Source: Acidobacteriota bacterium
GTDB lineage: Bacteria; Acidobacteriota; Blastocatellia; Chloracidobacteriales; JADJPF01
Assembly (NCBI GenBank): GCA_016213785.1
Contig: JACQZQ010000117.1
Span: forward strand, 1-43,799
Direction: 5' to 3'
Length of the DNA stretch: 43,799 bases
Part shown: positions 15,713-25,678 of the stretch, piece by piece
Position numbering within the stretch: position 1 is the first letter of the stretch
How the letters are laid out: each line of letters opens with the position of its first letter
Program-made: the position numbers and the translations under genes
Notes under the pieces: model-generated
Databases searched by the model: none
Seen by the model: the letters and a program-made list of their open reading frames with translations, nothing else
Told to the model about the DNA's origin: nothing

Positions 15713-18580
15713 CTAAGCTTTTTCATTAGTATTAGTAGTAACTTTTTTATAAGCTCCTGTTCCATAAGGGGTTATATGAGCAAATTCTGGTAGCATTTTA
15801 AGTGCTTGCCCTGTGTAAGAGCGTTTAACTCGGGCAATTTCTTCAGGTGGGCCTTCGGCTACAATTTTACCGCCTTGGGTGCCTCCTTCTGGGCCTAGGT
15901 CAATAATCCAATCAGCACTTTTAATTATATCTAAATGATGCTCTATGATAATTACTGTATTACCTAGTTCAACTAGCTTTTGTAAAACATCTAGGAGTTT
16001 TCGCACATCTTCAAAATGAAGCCCAGTTGTAGGTTCATCTAAAATATAAATTGTTCTGCCTGTAGCACGTCGGCTTAACTCCTTAGCTAGCTTAATTCTC
16101 TGTGCTTCACCACCAGAAAGTGTAGTAGCCGATTGACCTAGCTTGATATAGCCTAAGCCAACTTCATAGAGAGTATTTAACTTTTGTTTAATTTGAGGGA
16201 TTGCATCTAGTAGTTCTAGACCTTCCTCAACCGTTTTATCCAGCATTTCAGCAATAGAACAGCCTTTATAACGAACGGCTAAAGTCTCACGGTTATATCT
16301 AGCGCCTTGGCAAATGTCACATAACACATAGACGTCAGGTAAAAAGTTCATTTCAATACATTTTAATCCATCGCCTTGACAAGTCTCACATCTTCCACCT
16401 TTTACATTAAAAGAAAATCGCCCTGCTTTATAACCTCGCTCTTTTGATTCTGGAAGCGATGCATAAAGCTCACGAATTGGAGTAAAAAGCCCTGTATAAG
16501 TAGCAGGGTTAGAGCGTGGAGTTCGCCCAATTGGAGATTGATCTATTTCTATAACTTTATCTATAAACTCTAGCCCTTCAATAGAAAGGTGTTCGCCAGG
16601 CTCATTTAGGCTTTTATAAAGAGTTCGTGCAAGGCTACGATAAAGGATGTCTTCAACTAAGGTAGACTTTCCTGAACCTGAAACCCCTGTAACTACATTA
16701 AGTAAACCTAAAGGAAAATTAACATCTATTTTCTTTAAATTATTTGCACTTGCCCCAATAACACGTAAGAGTTTTCCATTAGAGGAACGTCTTTGTTTAG
16801 GGATCTGAATTTTTAGCTCGCCAGAAATATACCGACCTGTTAAAGAATCTTTTTCACCTGCAACTGCCCTTGGTGTGCCTTGAGCAACAATAAAACCGCC
16901 ATGTGTTCCTGCTCCAGGCCCAAGATCAACAATATGATCTGCTTTTCTAATAGTATCTTCATCATGCTCAACAACTAAGACTGTATTACCTAAATCACGT
17001 AACTTAAAAAGAGTATCTAGCAAACGTTGATTATCACGAGGATGTAGACCTATGCTAGGTTCATCTAATACATAAAGTACTCCTCGAAGTTGTGAACCTA
17101 TTTGTGTGGCAAGGCGAATACGTTGACCTTCGCCACCTGAAAGCGTAGTAGCAGCGCGGTCTAAAGAAAGATACCCAAGCCCAACGCTGGTAAGAAATTG
17201 TAAACGACCTTGAATTTCTCGGAGTATTTGTCCTGCTATTTTTTCTTCTCGCTTAGTAAGTTTAACCTGAGTAAAAGCTATAACGGCTTCTGCAATTGGC
17301 ATTGAAACACAGTCTGCTATTGTTAACTCCCCAACTCTTACAGCTAAAGATTCTGGGCGCAAGCGTTTTCCTTGACAGCTATGACAAGGACGAGGTGAAA
17401 CCAGTCCCTCTAAAGCACCTCGGGTCTTGTCTGTTTTAGCCTCTTCATAACGGCGCTTAATTAAATTCGTTGCACCAGTCCAAGCAGCATTATAAGTATA
17501 GCCACCATATTCAAAAGTAAGTTTTTCTTTTGTCCCATAAAAAAAGGCTTCTTTTGCTTTTTCTTCTAATTCAACAAAAGATTTATTAGTAGGAAAATTA
17601 AAAATTTTTGCTATAGAAAGTAACGCTTCTTTTAATTGGCCTCCAGTGTTTTCATCTTCAGGAGTAAACTCTAGTTCTGTTAAGGTTTTAGTATCATCTA
17701 TTATTAAACGAAGCGGATCGACTTCCATTTGTAACCCAATTCCATTACAAGTCCGACATGCACCATAAGGGCTGTTAAAAGAAAAAGATCTAGGCTCAAA
17801 AGTAGGTAAGCTTACCCCACAAACAACACAGGTCATTTTTTCTGAGTAAAGTTTTTCTGTTCCATCAACAATAGAGACTAATACTATCCCCTCAGTAAGT
17901 TTTGCTGCTAAAGACACAGAATCAGCCAAACGTTTTTGAACACCTGGCTTTATCATTAAACGGTCAATTACGACCTCAATAGTATGATTACGTCGTTTAT
18001 CAAGACGTATATCTTCGTCTAGCTGGCGCATTTCCCCATCAACACGAGCACGCAAGTATCCGTCTTTTAATAACTTCTCTATTTCCTTACGAAATTCACC
18101 TTTACGGCCTCTAACAATAGGAGCAAGGATCATTACTCTTTCACCTTCAGGGAGTTCAAGTAAATTAGCAATTATTTGTTCAACTGATTGACGTGTAATT
18201 TGCTGACCACATTGATAGCAAGAGGGTTGACCAATAGAAGAAAAAAGTAGCCTTAAATAGTCATAAACTTCTGTTACAGTCCCAACAGTAGAGCGAGGAC
18301 TACGGCTAGTGGTTTTTTGCTCAATAGAAATAGCTGGGCTAAGCCCTTCAATACTATCAACATCAGGTTTTTCCAGTTGATCTAAGAACTGACGAGCATA
18401 GGCCGAAAGCGAATCTACATAACGACGCTGACCTTCAGCATAAATTGTATCAAAGGCTAGTGAAGACTTTCCCGAACCGCTTAGCCCAGTAATTACAGTA
18501 AGTTGATTACGAGGAATCTCAACATTAATATTTTTTAAGTTATGCTGACGAGCACCACGAATAATAATTTTTTCTAACAC
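15713..18580 (-). CDS. uvrA: UvrABC excision nuclease subunit A
   Basis: UvrA is the damage-recognition ATPase of nucleotide excision repair. The 955-residue protein has two ABC ATPase modules. Walker A motifs are GLSGSGKS (32-39) and GVSGSGKST (632-640); signature motifs are [12 protein letters not shown] and [12 protein letters not shown]; Walker B segments are [13 protein letters not shown] and [10 protein letters not shown]. Zinc-binding cysteine pairs appear as CVVC...CRTC and CETC...CDIC. The family start [13 protein letters not shown] follows the GTG at 18578-18580. The C-terminal tail after LPEFAH is short and variable. No uvrB or uvrC is in the window, as is usual. Complete and apparently functional. 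Confidence 0.98.
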   Translation of the reverse strand: MLEKIIIRGARQHNLKNINVEIPRNQLTVITGLSGSGKSSLAFDTIYAEGQRRYVDSLSAYARQFLDQLEKPDVDSIEGLSPAISIEQKTTSRSPRSTVGTVTEVYDYLRLLFSSIGQPSCYQCGQQITRQSVEQIIANLLELPEGERVMILAPIVRGRKGEFRKEIEKLLKDGYLRARVDGEMRQLDEDIRLDKRRNHTIEVVIDRLMIKPGVQKRLADSVSLAAKLTEGIVLVSIVDGTEKLYSEKMTCVVCGVSLPTFEPRSFSFNSPYGACRTCNGIGLQMEVDPLRLIIDDTKTLTELEFTPEDENTGGQLKEALLSIAKIFNFPTNKSFVELEEKAKEAFFYGTKEKLTFEYGGYTYNAAWTGATNLIKRRYEEAKTDKTRGALEGLVSPRPCHSCQGKRLRPESLAVRVGELTIADCVSMPIAEAVIAFTQVKLTKREEKIAGQILREIQGRLQFLTSVGLGYLSLDRAATTLSGGEGQRIRLATQIGSQLRGVLYVLDEPSIGLHPRDNQRLLDTLFKLRDLGNTVLVVEHDEDTIRKADHIVDLGPGAGTHGGFIVAQGTPRAVAGEKDSLTGRYISGELKIQIPKQRRSSNGKLLRVIGASANNLKKIDVNFPLGLLNVVTGVSGSGKSTLVEDILYRSLARTLYKSLNEPGEHLSIEGLEFIDKVIEIDQSPIGRTPRSNPATYTGLFTPIRELYASLPESKERGYKAGRFSFNVKGGRCETCQGDGLKCIEMNFLPDVYVLCDICQGARYNRETLAVRYKGCSIAEMLDKTVEEGLELLDAIPQIKQKLNTLYEVGLGYIKLGQSATTLSGGEAQRIKLAKELSRRATGRTIYILDEPTTGLHFEDVRKLLDVLQKLVELGNTVIIIEHHLDIIKSADWIIDLGPEGGTQGGKIVAEGPPEEIARVKRSYTGQALKMLPEFAHITPYGTGAYKKVTTNTNEKA

Positions 18581-18833
18581 AAATTCTTACCTACAGTATG
18601 AAATTTTTCTTATTTGGAAAACCTACATTTTAACTGAGGCGAAAAACAGGTAGCAAGTCTAAGAACCCTTTAATTTAGGCATTTTCTGCAAAGGCTTATA
18701 ATAGTTGTATTTACTTTTTTTTATGGCTTACTAGCGTATTTTAAGATTCTGCTGTACTCTAAATAGTAGTTTTGGGATAATTAGATTATCTTTTAACCTA
18801 TAAATCCACCAAATATTTAATTAGGAGGTAGCT

Positions 18834-19856
18834 ATGCAAAGGCCAGTAGTGTCTCAGCTAGCAAAAATCCTAGTATCTAGTTTACTGCTAATACTAGGCA
18901 TTTTTTTCCCCTTAACTTTGGCTCAACAAATTGGACACAGTTTGCGAGGTAAAGTTTATTTACCCGGTAATAATACTACTGCCCCAAACCCTCCAGTCCG
19001 TGTACAGCTATTAAGCAAAGGCTCACTACAAGCAGAAACATTTACTGATTCTAGCGGAGCTTTTAACTTTGGCCCTTTAGTTAATGGCAATTATCAACTT
19101 GTTGTTCAAAGTGATGGATTAAGATTTTCTACTACAATTACAGAGGTGCAAATATTTTTTATGTCTGGTAATCGTGTACCTCAAATAGTTACTCAAGATA
19201 TTTCACTTACAGCTAAACCTAGTGATATTGGCTCTATTCCTAATGCTACCTTAGCAGACCGTCAATTAGATGCTTCTATTCCTAAAGAGGCTAAAAAAGC
19301 TTATGAAAAAGGGAGTAAAAGCGCTAAAAAAGGCAATATGCCCGAAGCCTTAGAGTATTTAAATCAAGCTATTGGACTCTACCCTAAGTATTTTGATGCT
19401 CATATGGCTTTAGGAGAATTACATGCAAAAGCTAAAGATTTAACTAGTGCAGAGTCGGCATTTCTCCAAGCAATAGAGATAAAACCTAAATCTGCTGAAG
19501 CAAAGTTTCACTTAGGAGTAATTTTGATTAAGACAGGAAAATCAAATGAAGCTATAGAGAAACTTCGCCAAGCAATTGAATTAGGAGATGCTAGTGCTAA
19601 TACTCATTTATTTTTAGGCGTTGCACTAATGAATACAAAAAACTTTGAAGAATCAGAAAAAATGTTAGTTAAAGCTCTAGATATTGGCGGTAATCTTCAA
19701 CCTAGTATTAGAATTTATCTAGCAGATTGCTATGAACGATGGGGTAAAACAGATAAAACCATTGAACAATTAGAGGCTTATGTAAGACAAGCCCCTACAG
19801 CACCAAACGTAGCCGATATTGAAAGAGCAATTAAACAACTTAAGGAGAAAAGATAA
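18834..19856 (+). CDS. Secreted protein with carboxypeptidase-regulatory-like domain and TPR repeats
   Basis: The 340-residue protein has a signal peptide (about 1-31, ending LTLAQQ), a beta-sandwich domain at about 35-120 of the carboxypeptidase regulatory type (LRGKVYLPG, FTDSSGAFNFGPLVNGNYQLVV) and at least four TPR units at about 150-335. This combination is common in secreted Acidobacteriota proteins and suggests a periplasmic protein-interaction role. AGGAGG just upstream of the start is the best Shine-Dalgarno in the window. Its end, AAGGAG followed by the stop at 19854-19856, provides the ribosome site for hisZ five bases further on, so the two are almost certainly co-transcribed although functionally unrelated. 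Confidence 0.85.
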   Translation: MQRPVVSQLAKILVSSLLLILGIFFPLTLAQQIGHSLRGKVYLPGNNTTAPNPPVRVQLLSKGSLQAETFTDSSGAFNFGPLVNGNYQLVVQSDGLRFSTTITEVQIFFMSGNRVPQIVTQDISLTAKPSDIGSIPNATLADRQLDASIPKEAKKAYEKGSKSAKKGNMPEALEYLNQAIGLYPKYFDAHMALGELHAKAKDLTSAESAFLQAIEIKPKSAEAKFHLGVILIKTGKSNEAIEKLRQAIELGDASANTHLFLGVALMNTKNFEESEKMLVKALDIGGNLQPSIRIYLADCYERWGKTDKTIEQLEAYVRQAPTAPNVADIERAIKQLKEKR

Positions 19857-19861
19857 ATTTA

Positions 19862-20962
19862 ATGAAATCTATTTCAAAAATTCCTCGTGGCGTACGCTAT
19901 TTTTATGGTGAGGAAGTAAAAAAGCGCCGCTATGTTGAACGTCTTATTTTATCAGTCTTTGAAGGCTGGTCTTATGAAGAAATTATCTTACCGATTTTTG
20001 ATTATCATAGTCTTTTTGCTTTAGGAATAGGCCAGGACAAGGCAGAACATACTTATAGGTTTTTAGATAGTGATGGAGAACTTCTTGCCTTACGACCTGA
20101 CTTAACTTCACTTGTTGCTCGAACTGTTGCAACCCGCTTTGCTACTTCAAATCGCCCTATCAGGCTTTGCTATAATGGCGAAGTCTTTCGTTATAAAGAA
20201 GCCCAAGAACAACGCCCTCACGACTTTCACCAACTAGGACTAGAACATATAGGTAATGATCGCCTAGAAGCAGACCTTGAGGTTTTACTTGTAGCAATTG
20301 AAGCACTAAGTGCTTTGGGGCTATCAGATTTTATAATAACTCTTGGGCATGTTAATTTCTTTAATGGAATTGTTGAGTATTTAGGGCTTAATCAACATTT
20401 GATAGAAGAATTTAGGCTTTTAGTAGATAGCAAAAACCAAAGCAAACTAAGTTATTTTCTAGGTGAAAAATTACCTAAAACACAAGCCAAAGAATTGTGT
20501 GAGCTTTTTAGAAATACTGGTGGAAGCGCTTTTCTAGAAAAGGCTAAAAACTTTGCTACCTATAATCAAACCCTCACAAACGCTTTAGCCGATTTAACAG
20601 GAATTTTTGAAATTGCCCAAAGTCTAGATATCACTAAATACTTAACCATAGATTTGGGTGATGTTAATGGCTTAGATTATTATACTGCAATGACTTTTAA
20701 GATTTATGTTGACAAAGTTGGAGCAGCTATTGCTAGCGGAGGCCGATACGATAGTTTGCTTAAGAATTTTGGGGTAGAAGATCCTGCTGTAGGTTTTCAG
20801 ATTTCATTAGATTTGATTGCTAATATCATTGAAAAACCCACTAATTCTATAATTGAAAAAAAACACTTGTCTGCTTCTCAAAATTTAGTAGAAATGTTTC
20901 AACAGGCTAAAGAACTGCGTAAGAATAATACACAGATTGAGATAGTCGATCAAATAATTTAG
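19862..20962 (+). CDS. hisZ: ATP phosphoribosyltransferase regulatory subunit HisZ
   Basis: HisZ is a histidyl-tRNA synthetase paralogue that combines with short HisG to form the active, feedback-regulated first enzyme of histidine biosynthesis. The 366-residue protein has class II synthetase-like motifs (LALRPDLTSLVARTVA; the motif-2 region YNGEVFRYKEAQEQRPHDFH; ASGGRYDSL; AVGFQISLDLI). It lacks the C-terminal anticodon-binding domain that a real HisS carries, and it is shorter than HisS. The presence of a 212-residue HisG in the same window supports HisZ. It lies five bases after the TPR gene and is closed by a terminator. The last 40 residues are low-complexity. Confidence 0.92.
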   Translation: MKSISKIPRGVRYFYGEEVKKRRYVERLILSVFEGWSYEEIILPIFDYHSLFALGIGQDKAEHTYRFLDSDGELLALRPDLTSLVARTVATRFATSNRPIRLCYNGEVFRYKEAQEQRPHDFHQLGLEHIGNDRLEADLEVLLVAIEALSALGLSDFIITLGHVNFFNGIVEYLGLNQHLIEEFRLLVDSKNQSKLSYFLGEKLPKTQAKELCELFRNTGGSAFLEKAKNFATYNQTLTNALADLTGIFEIAQSLDITKYLTIDLGDVNGLDYYTAMTFKIYVDKVGAAIASGGRYDSLLKNFGVEDPAVGFQISLDLIANIIEKPTNSIIEKKHLSASQNLVEMFQQAKELRKNNTQIEIVDQII

Positions 20963-20982
20963 TTTATAACCCTAAAAACTTT

Positions 20983-21010
20983 AATGCCCTGAGATAAAAC
21001 TCAGGGCATT
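20983..21010. terminator. Bidirectional terminator hairpin between convergent genes
   Basis: A perfect 11-bp stem AATGCCCTGAG/CTCAGGGCATT with a six-base loop lies 20 bp after the hisZ stop and 46 bp after the stop of the minus-strand coiled-coil gene. The T-tracts on both sides are short, so the efficiency is uncertain. Confidence 0.7.
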
Positions 21011-21056
21011 TATCATTTATCTGAAAACAATTAAACCTTAAAGCCTGCCTGTTTTA

Positions 21057-21839
21057 TTAAGCTAACTTAACTAGTTTAGTCTCTATTTTTTCCATTTTAT
21101 CTTCAAGGTCTTCTACCCTAAGTATCCTATCGCTAATATCTTTATTCATCATATGATAATGTCGCCATACATCTTTAACATCAAACCTAATTGCTTTAAG
21201 CTGTTCTGCGGTTTGTGTCTTAAAGCTATTTAAGTCTTCTGAAATTAAATCAAGTTTACTTCTAATGGGCTTTAGCTTTCTATTAAGTATTTCAACTAGC
21301 TCTGCTTTTTGCTCTGTTAAAGCAATTTTTAGAGCCTCTGTTTGCTCTTCTCTCAATTTAATACTTAACTGATCCATCATTTCTCTAATTTCTGCTCGTA
21401 GTTCTGCTTTTTGCTTTTCTAATCCTGCTCTTAACATTTCTGCAAATTCTACTCGTAGTTCTACTTTTTGTTGTTCTAAGGCTTCTTTGATCTCTGCTCG
21501 TAGTTCTGCTTTTTGTTGTTCTAAGGCTTCTTTGATCTCTACTCGTAGTTCTACTTTTTGTTGTTCTAAGGCTTCTTTGATCTCTGCTCGTAGTTCTACT
21601 TTTTGTTGTTCTAAGGCTTCTTTGATCTCTGCTCGTAGTTCTGCTTTTTGTTGCTCTAGAGCTTCTTTAAGTATTCTAGAAAAAGCAGAAAGTAAGTCTG
21701 CATTGGTTCGTCTAGACTGTGCATCAACTTTATTTTCAACAGTTTCTAAACGATAGTCTAGAGATTTTATTTCTGCTGCCATTTTATTTAGGCTCTGAGT
21801 CTCATCTTCGTTTGGTAATAATTGGTCACTATTTGACAT
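21057..21839 (-). CDS. Coiled-coil protein with 15-residue repeats
   Basis: The 260-residue protein has no signal peptide and is predicted almost wholly helical. After about 55 residues it enters five copies of a 15-residue unit (consensus EIKEALEQQKAELRA), followed by diverged copies to about residue 185 and a non-repetitive helical end (EDLEDKMEKIETKLVKLA). A 15-residue period corresponds to a 15/4 coiled coil rather than the usual 7/2 heptad. No membrane segment or enzyme motif is visible. The AGGAG site upstream supports the start. It sits alone between terminators within the split histidine locus. Scaffold or oligomerisation role is inference. Confidence 0.8.
   Translation of the reverse strand: MSNSDQLLPNEDETQSLNKMAAEIKSLDYRLETVENKVDAQSRRTNADLLSAFSRILKEALEQQKAELRAEIKEALEQQKVELRAEIKEALEQQKVELRVEIKEALEQQKAELRAEIKEALEQQKVELRVEFAEMLRAGLEKQKAELRAEIREMMDQLSIKLREEQTEALKIALTEQKAELVEILNRKLKPIRSKLDLISEDLNSFKTQTAEQLKAIRFDVKDVWRHYHMMNKDISDRILRVEDLEDKMEKIETKLVKLA
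21451..21675. repeat. Five tandem 45-bp repeats inside the coiled-coil gene
   Basis: Five 45-bp units (21451-21495, 21496-21540, 21541-21585, 21586-21630, 21631-21675) are nearly identical; variation is mainly Ala/Val codon switches, and the last unit is diverged. Each encodes one 15-residue helical unit. Near identity implies recent expansion and probable copy-number variation between strains. Confidence 0.9.
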
Positions 21840-21920
21840 AATTTCTCCTACTAGTTTGGTAGTTTGATTTTAGCTTAAGTTAAAAATAAAGTGTTAACAA
21901 TGTTTTCTTAAATATCTAAG

Positions 21921-21961
21921 AAAAATACCAACTTTCTAGCAATACTAGAAAGTTGGTATTT
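21921..21961 (-). terminator. Rho-independent terminator
   Basis: A perfect 17-bp stem AAATACCAACTTTCTAG / CTAGAAAGTTGGTATTT (21923-21961) with a five-base loop is followed on the minus strand by a T-rich tail. It lies 26 bp after the stop of the small secreted protein and ends the CehA-like/small-protein operon. Confidence 0.8.
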
Positions 21962-21987
21962 AAGTTTATAAAATCTTTATTAACAAA

Positions 21988-22341
21988 CTACTTAGTTAAA
22001 TCTATACGCCCATCGGGGTGAAAATTTACCACTGCATCACCTGTCTTTTTTTCAATTACTGAAACAATGCCGTTAGAGACGCTATGTTTCCAAACTGTAT
22101 ACCATTTCTTTGCAAAAGCCTTACGTTCTTTTTCTGTAAGTTTAAACCAACAATCTCCAACTTCTACAACTAGTAGTCTTGGAAGGTCTTTTTGCATTTC
22201 TGCTTTTTCTACACAAGCAGACTCTCTAGCTTCTTTGCTATTTATATAAGCAATCACTTCCTCTTTTGGGACAGTGTGAGCAAAAGAAGTTATTACAAAT
22301 AAAAAAACAATTAGGAGTAAAAATAAAACTTTATTTTTCAT
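21988..22341 (-). CDS. Small secreted protein of unknown function
   Basis: The 117-residue protein has a signal peptide (hydrophobic core about 5-19, ending SFAHT). The mature part is about 95 residues with two cysteines (in ESACVEK and GDCWFKL) that could form a disulfide. It ends with a beta-like segment (GDAVVNFHPDGRIDLTK). No family recognised. Its ATG lies 11 bp inside the end of the CehA-like gene, so translation is probably coupled and the two products may act together outside the cytoplasm. A strong terminator follows. Confidence 0.75.
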   Translation of the reverse strand: MKNKVLFLLLIVFLFVITSFAHTVPKEEVIAYINSKEARESACVEKAEMQKDLPRLLVVEVGDCWFKLTEKERKAFAKKWYTVWKHSVSNGIVSVIEKKTGDAVVNFHPDGRIDLTK

Positions 22342-25300
22342 TATCTTTATCGCTTTGTTTTGGTACTACAAATTGACGAGTAGTATTTTCATCTAGCATT
22401 TCTTGAAAAAGCTTAATTTCTTGAGCACCAACTTTAAGCCCATACCATGGAAAACGTATATGATGTCTTTCATCAGAAAGACTTTCTACTAGGTCTGTTT
22501 CAACTTCAATAGGCTCATCTGGGGTTGTGATAAATTCACGGCTTGCACTAATACCAGCATTATCAAATTTACCATTACCATTACGGTCAATAAAGATTGG
22601 GTTGGTAAAGCCTAAAGAAGTAAATCCTGGAGCAATTTGTGAATAAATTGGTGGGGAAGGTGGTTGAACAAAGCCTCTGTCCATAGCATCTACTTTGCCA
22701 TCTCCATTTGTATCGGCTGTTTCAATAACGCCATCACCGTTTAAGTCAGCGACTAAGGGGAGTTTAATACCCGCTTCTACAGTAAAGAAAGAATCTTTTT
22801 TAGAAGATTTAACTTTTAAGCCAACAACTTTAAGACGCTCAACACCTTGATTAGAAGTAGGATCGGTTGGAGTGGGGTTAAGTTTAATCTTACTATTAGC
22901 ATCAAAAGTCATAACAACTTTGCCATTTTCTAAAAGGCGTACTTCATCAACTGGAACCCAAGCAGGAGCGCTAACTGTAATATCAACTTTTACTTTACCA
23001 CTAGTCTTTTTCACTAGGGAGCCAATAGCTTGACCTTGAATACTAAAGCGAATAAATGGCCCTGAAGTACCAACTAAGTTACGTGCAAGCACAGCACTTG
23101 TTACCATTTCATCCTTTACAGCACTTGGATCATCAGTTGGACTAGCAACAAAGCTTACAGGAAAACCTGGAGTCTCAACTACAGCACGATGAGAATCAGA
23201 AACGGCTGTAGCAGTCTTAATAAAGCCTTGGTTAATTAAACCAAACCAGTCATTACGAGTTACTTGATACCCAGCAATACTATCACCGTTATAGAGTTCC
23301 ATTGCATCAAAATCAATATTACGAGTTGTAGGAGTTAGTTGACTACCTACAGTAAAAGCAACTGGTATTGGTCTAGTAGGACTATAATTAACAATATTAA
23401 ATAAACCTATAAGGGTTAAACCAGCAACTCCTGCACGAGGATGGTTAAGTTGGATAACCTGTTTATTACTTGGGTTAGGGTTCATCATCCTAACACGATC
23501 ATAAAAAGTGGCAGCAGGTACATATTCTGTAAATGGTGCGCCACGTCTAGCAACGCCAACTTGCTCTGTCAATGGGAAAGCAATGTGATGACCAAAAGCT
23601 TGTGGGAAAAGCGGTGTAGGAAGACTGGTTGTTAGTTCATCACCTACTATAGTTTTCATAAAGCTATTAAGCATTAATTTACTTACTATAGGAGAATAAT
23701 CAGCAATATAGTTATGTTCTGTAGAAACAACAACTTCAACGTTTTCTGCTGCAAAGCTACGTATACGGTCTTCTAGTGGGACACTTGCGTCAAAACTTTT
23801 ACCTGAATGGACATGGAAATCAGCAGAAACAAAACCTTTTGTATCAACTACGCGTTCTAAGGCAAAATCCATTTTTGCATCTTGACCTGCGCTAACTGTG
23901 ATGGTTTGACGAGAAATTGTATATTCTAGGCCACGAGAGGCAATTACTTGATATTTACCAGGTTTAATAGTTTGTTTCCCACTACCACTTGTAGCAAACA
24001 CAAAATTAAGAGTACCAGTAATTGCACTAGCTTGAAGGTCTGTTGCAGTGTTACCCATTGAATCAAACATTCGAGCATCAAAAAAGCGTCCAAAATCAGG
24101 ATTTGGAGTGCCTTCTACACCAATAAAGGTTAATTTTGCTGGAATAGCTTGACCTTTTTCTGTGATATTAAAACTTACTGAACCAGCAGCACTCATTCTA
24201 GGGATAGCAACATTATTAGTCATTCCAGGAGCAACGCTTACTTTAACTCCATTCATATCATCACGATTTGGAGCAACTATATTTAGGGTGTAATCTCCAG
24301 CAGGAAGAGTAACAGAAAACTTACCTGTTTTATCTGTACGCACTTGTGTTATAGGTAGAGTAGCAGTAGCAGGAAAGAAGGGTTGAAGCCCACCACTAAT
24401 AATTATACTAGCCTCTAGGTCTGCACTATCAGAAGCATCAACATCACCTGTAAGTGTTCCTAATGCCGCAGCAGGAAAACTTCGGCTTAACATTTGATCA
24501 GAAACCGAAGCTACATCATTTTTTTCACCAACAAAAATACGGCGTGTAAAAGTAATCGACCCACCAGCAGGAATCATTGGAGACTTTGTAGGGTCAAAAG
24601 CATTTCCTGTAGCGCTAACTTCTGCACTAGTAACTCCTAATAAAACAGGCAGTGGAGTTGTAGTTGGAGGCATTGGGCCTGTTGGGCCATCTGGGTCTAT
24701 TGTCATACTTACTGGAGCAACACCATAAGAGACTTCTCCACAACTTCCTTTAGTTACTGTGTCCATTATTCCATCTTCTGGACGTACATTGCCTGGAAAA
24801 GCAATATAAGGAAATAGACCTAAGGCAGCAGCTATACCTGTTGGTGTTAAAGAAAGCACAGGGGCACTAAAACCACGACCTGGAAATGTTGCAAAAGGAA
24901 GTGTTGAACGCCCTACAAGAGGAAAAGCATCTGTAATATTAAAAAGTGGGGCAGCTTTTCCAGTACCATTTATAATAGTGCTAGTAACAGTAATAAATTT
25001 ATCTCCAGGGGCAACAGAAAAAACCGTTTGCCCTGCTAGAGTTGGCCCAGGGCCCCCTGTACCAGGAAGAGTAGAGAGGCCAGTAAAAAGCACTACTCCA
25101 TCTACTACAATGCTGGCTTGATTATCAGTATTTACTGCTTTAATTCCAGTATAGAAAAATGCATTTGCTGGATCAATGTTACAAACTTGGAACATTGAAT
25201 TAAATTGATCATTATTTTTTCCCACTAACCCTAAATCAATTAAGGTGCCTCCAGTGGGAGCAATTCCATTTTGTTGTGGACGACTAATATTAGCGGCTTT

Positions 25301-25519
25301 TACCAAATCATCTTGAAAAGCTACATTATCAATTACAGCCTCAACAATACCATTAGAAATATACCAATCACCAATTCCACCATTAGCATCTGTTCCTGCA
25401 AAAAGTCGCTTTGCAGCATTATCTTTTGTTACTTGCTCAGCCACTAAAGGTTGTTGTGGATAGGCATCACCCACAAAACAAGCGGCCAAGATTAATGTGG
25501 CCCAAACTAGTTTATTCAT
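22331..25519 (-). CDS. Secreted CehA/McbA-type metallohydrolase (PHP domain)
   Basis: The 1062-residue protein starts with a signal peptide (about 1-22, YPQQ). The first 400 residues are beta-rich, then a carboxypeptidase-regulatory-like sandwich (about 385-450), then a PHP-type metal-dependent hydrolase with DFHVHSG (H569, H571), STEHN (E601, H602), NHPRAG and SDSH. The C-terminus has calcium-binding dockerin/EF-hand-like loops (DLNGDG, DTNGDGKVD, DRNGNGKFD). CehA/McbA, a carbaryl hydrolase, is the named relative; many family members have unknown phosphoester or amide substrates. The AGGAG upstream supports the start. It is followed by an overlapping small secreted protein. Substrate unknown; a metal-dependent secreted hydrolase is a firm inference. 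Confidence 0.85.
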   Translation of the reverse strand: MNKLVWATLILAACFVGDAYPQQPLVAEQVTKDNAAKRLFAGTDANGGIGDWYISNGIVEAVIDNVAFQDDLVKAANISRPQQNGIAPTGGTLIDLGLVGKNNDQFNSMFQVCNIDPANAFFYTGIKAVNTDNQASIVVDGVVLFTGLSTLPGTGGPGPTLAGQTVFSVAPGDKFITVTSTIINGTGKAAPLFNITDAFPLVGRSTLPFATFPGRGFSAPVLSLTPTGIAAALGLFPYIAFPGNVRPEDGIMDTVTKGSCGEVSYGVAPVSMTIDPDGPTGPMPPTTTPLPVLLGVTSAEVSATGNAFDPTKSPMIPAGGSITFTRRIFVGEKNDVASVSDQMLSRSFPAAALGTLTGDVDASDSADLEASIIISGGLQPFFPATATLPITQVRTDKTGKFSVTLPAGDYTLNIVAPNRDDMNGVKVSVAPGMTNNVAIPRMSAAGSVSFNITEKGQAIPAKLTFIGVEGTPNPDFGRFFDARMFDSMGNTATDLQASAITGTLNFVFATSGSGKQTIKPGKYQVIASRGLEYTISRQTITVSAGQDAKMDFALERVVDTKGFVSADFHVHSGKSFDASVPLEDRIRSFAAENVEVVVSTEHNYIADYSPIVSKLMLNSFMKTIVGDELTTSLPTPLFPQAFGHHIAFPLTEQVGVARRGAPFTEYVPAATFYDRVRMMNPNPSNKQVIQLNHPRAGVAGLTLIGLFNIVNYSPTRPIPVAFTVGSQLTPTTRNIDFDAMELYNGDSIAGYQVTRNDWFGLINQGFIKTATAVSDSHRAVVETPGFPVSFVASPTDDPSAVKDEMVTSAVLARNLVGTSGPFIRFSIQGQAIGSLVKKTSGKVKVDITVSAPAWVPVDEVRLLENGKVVMTFDANSKIKLNPTPTDPTSNQGVERLKVVGLKVKSSKKDSFFTVEAGIKLPLVADLNGDGVIETADTNGDGKVDAMDRGFVQPPSPPIYSQIAPGFTSLGFTNPIFIDRNGNGKFDNAGISASREFITTPDEPIEVETDLVESLSDERHHIRFPWYGLKVGAQEIKLFQEMLDENTTRQFVVPKQSDKDNEK

Positions 25520-25678
25520 TATTTTGCTCCTAAAATATTGCTTTAGAAAAAGGTAGGTTTAATATATGACACTAAATTTTACATTATGTTCATACCACTT
25601 ACCAGCAATATATCTAAGACCATTTCCAGTAACAAATTTCCGTGCTATTTTATCTTTTTACTCTTTGGAGCAAAAATT

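Noticed and set aside
19862-20962. Histidyl-tRNA synthetase (HisS)
   Set aside because: No anticodon-binding domain, shorter length, and a short HisG in the same window that requires HisZ.
21451-21675. CRISPR-like regular repeat
   Set aside because: The 45-bp units are contiguous without spacers and are in frame inside a coiled-coil gene.
21487-21756. Plus-strand open frame opposite the coiled-coil gene
   Set aside because: A Ser/Ala/Cys-rich shadow created by the 45-bp repeats; no ribosome site, and codon use does not fit.
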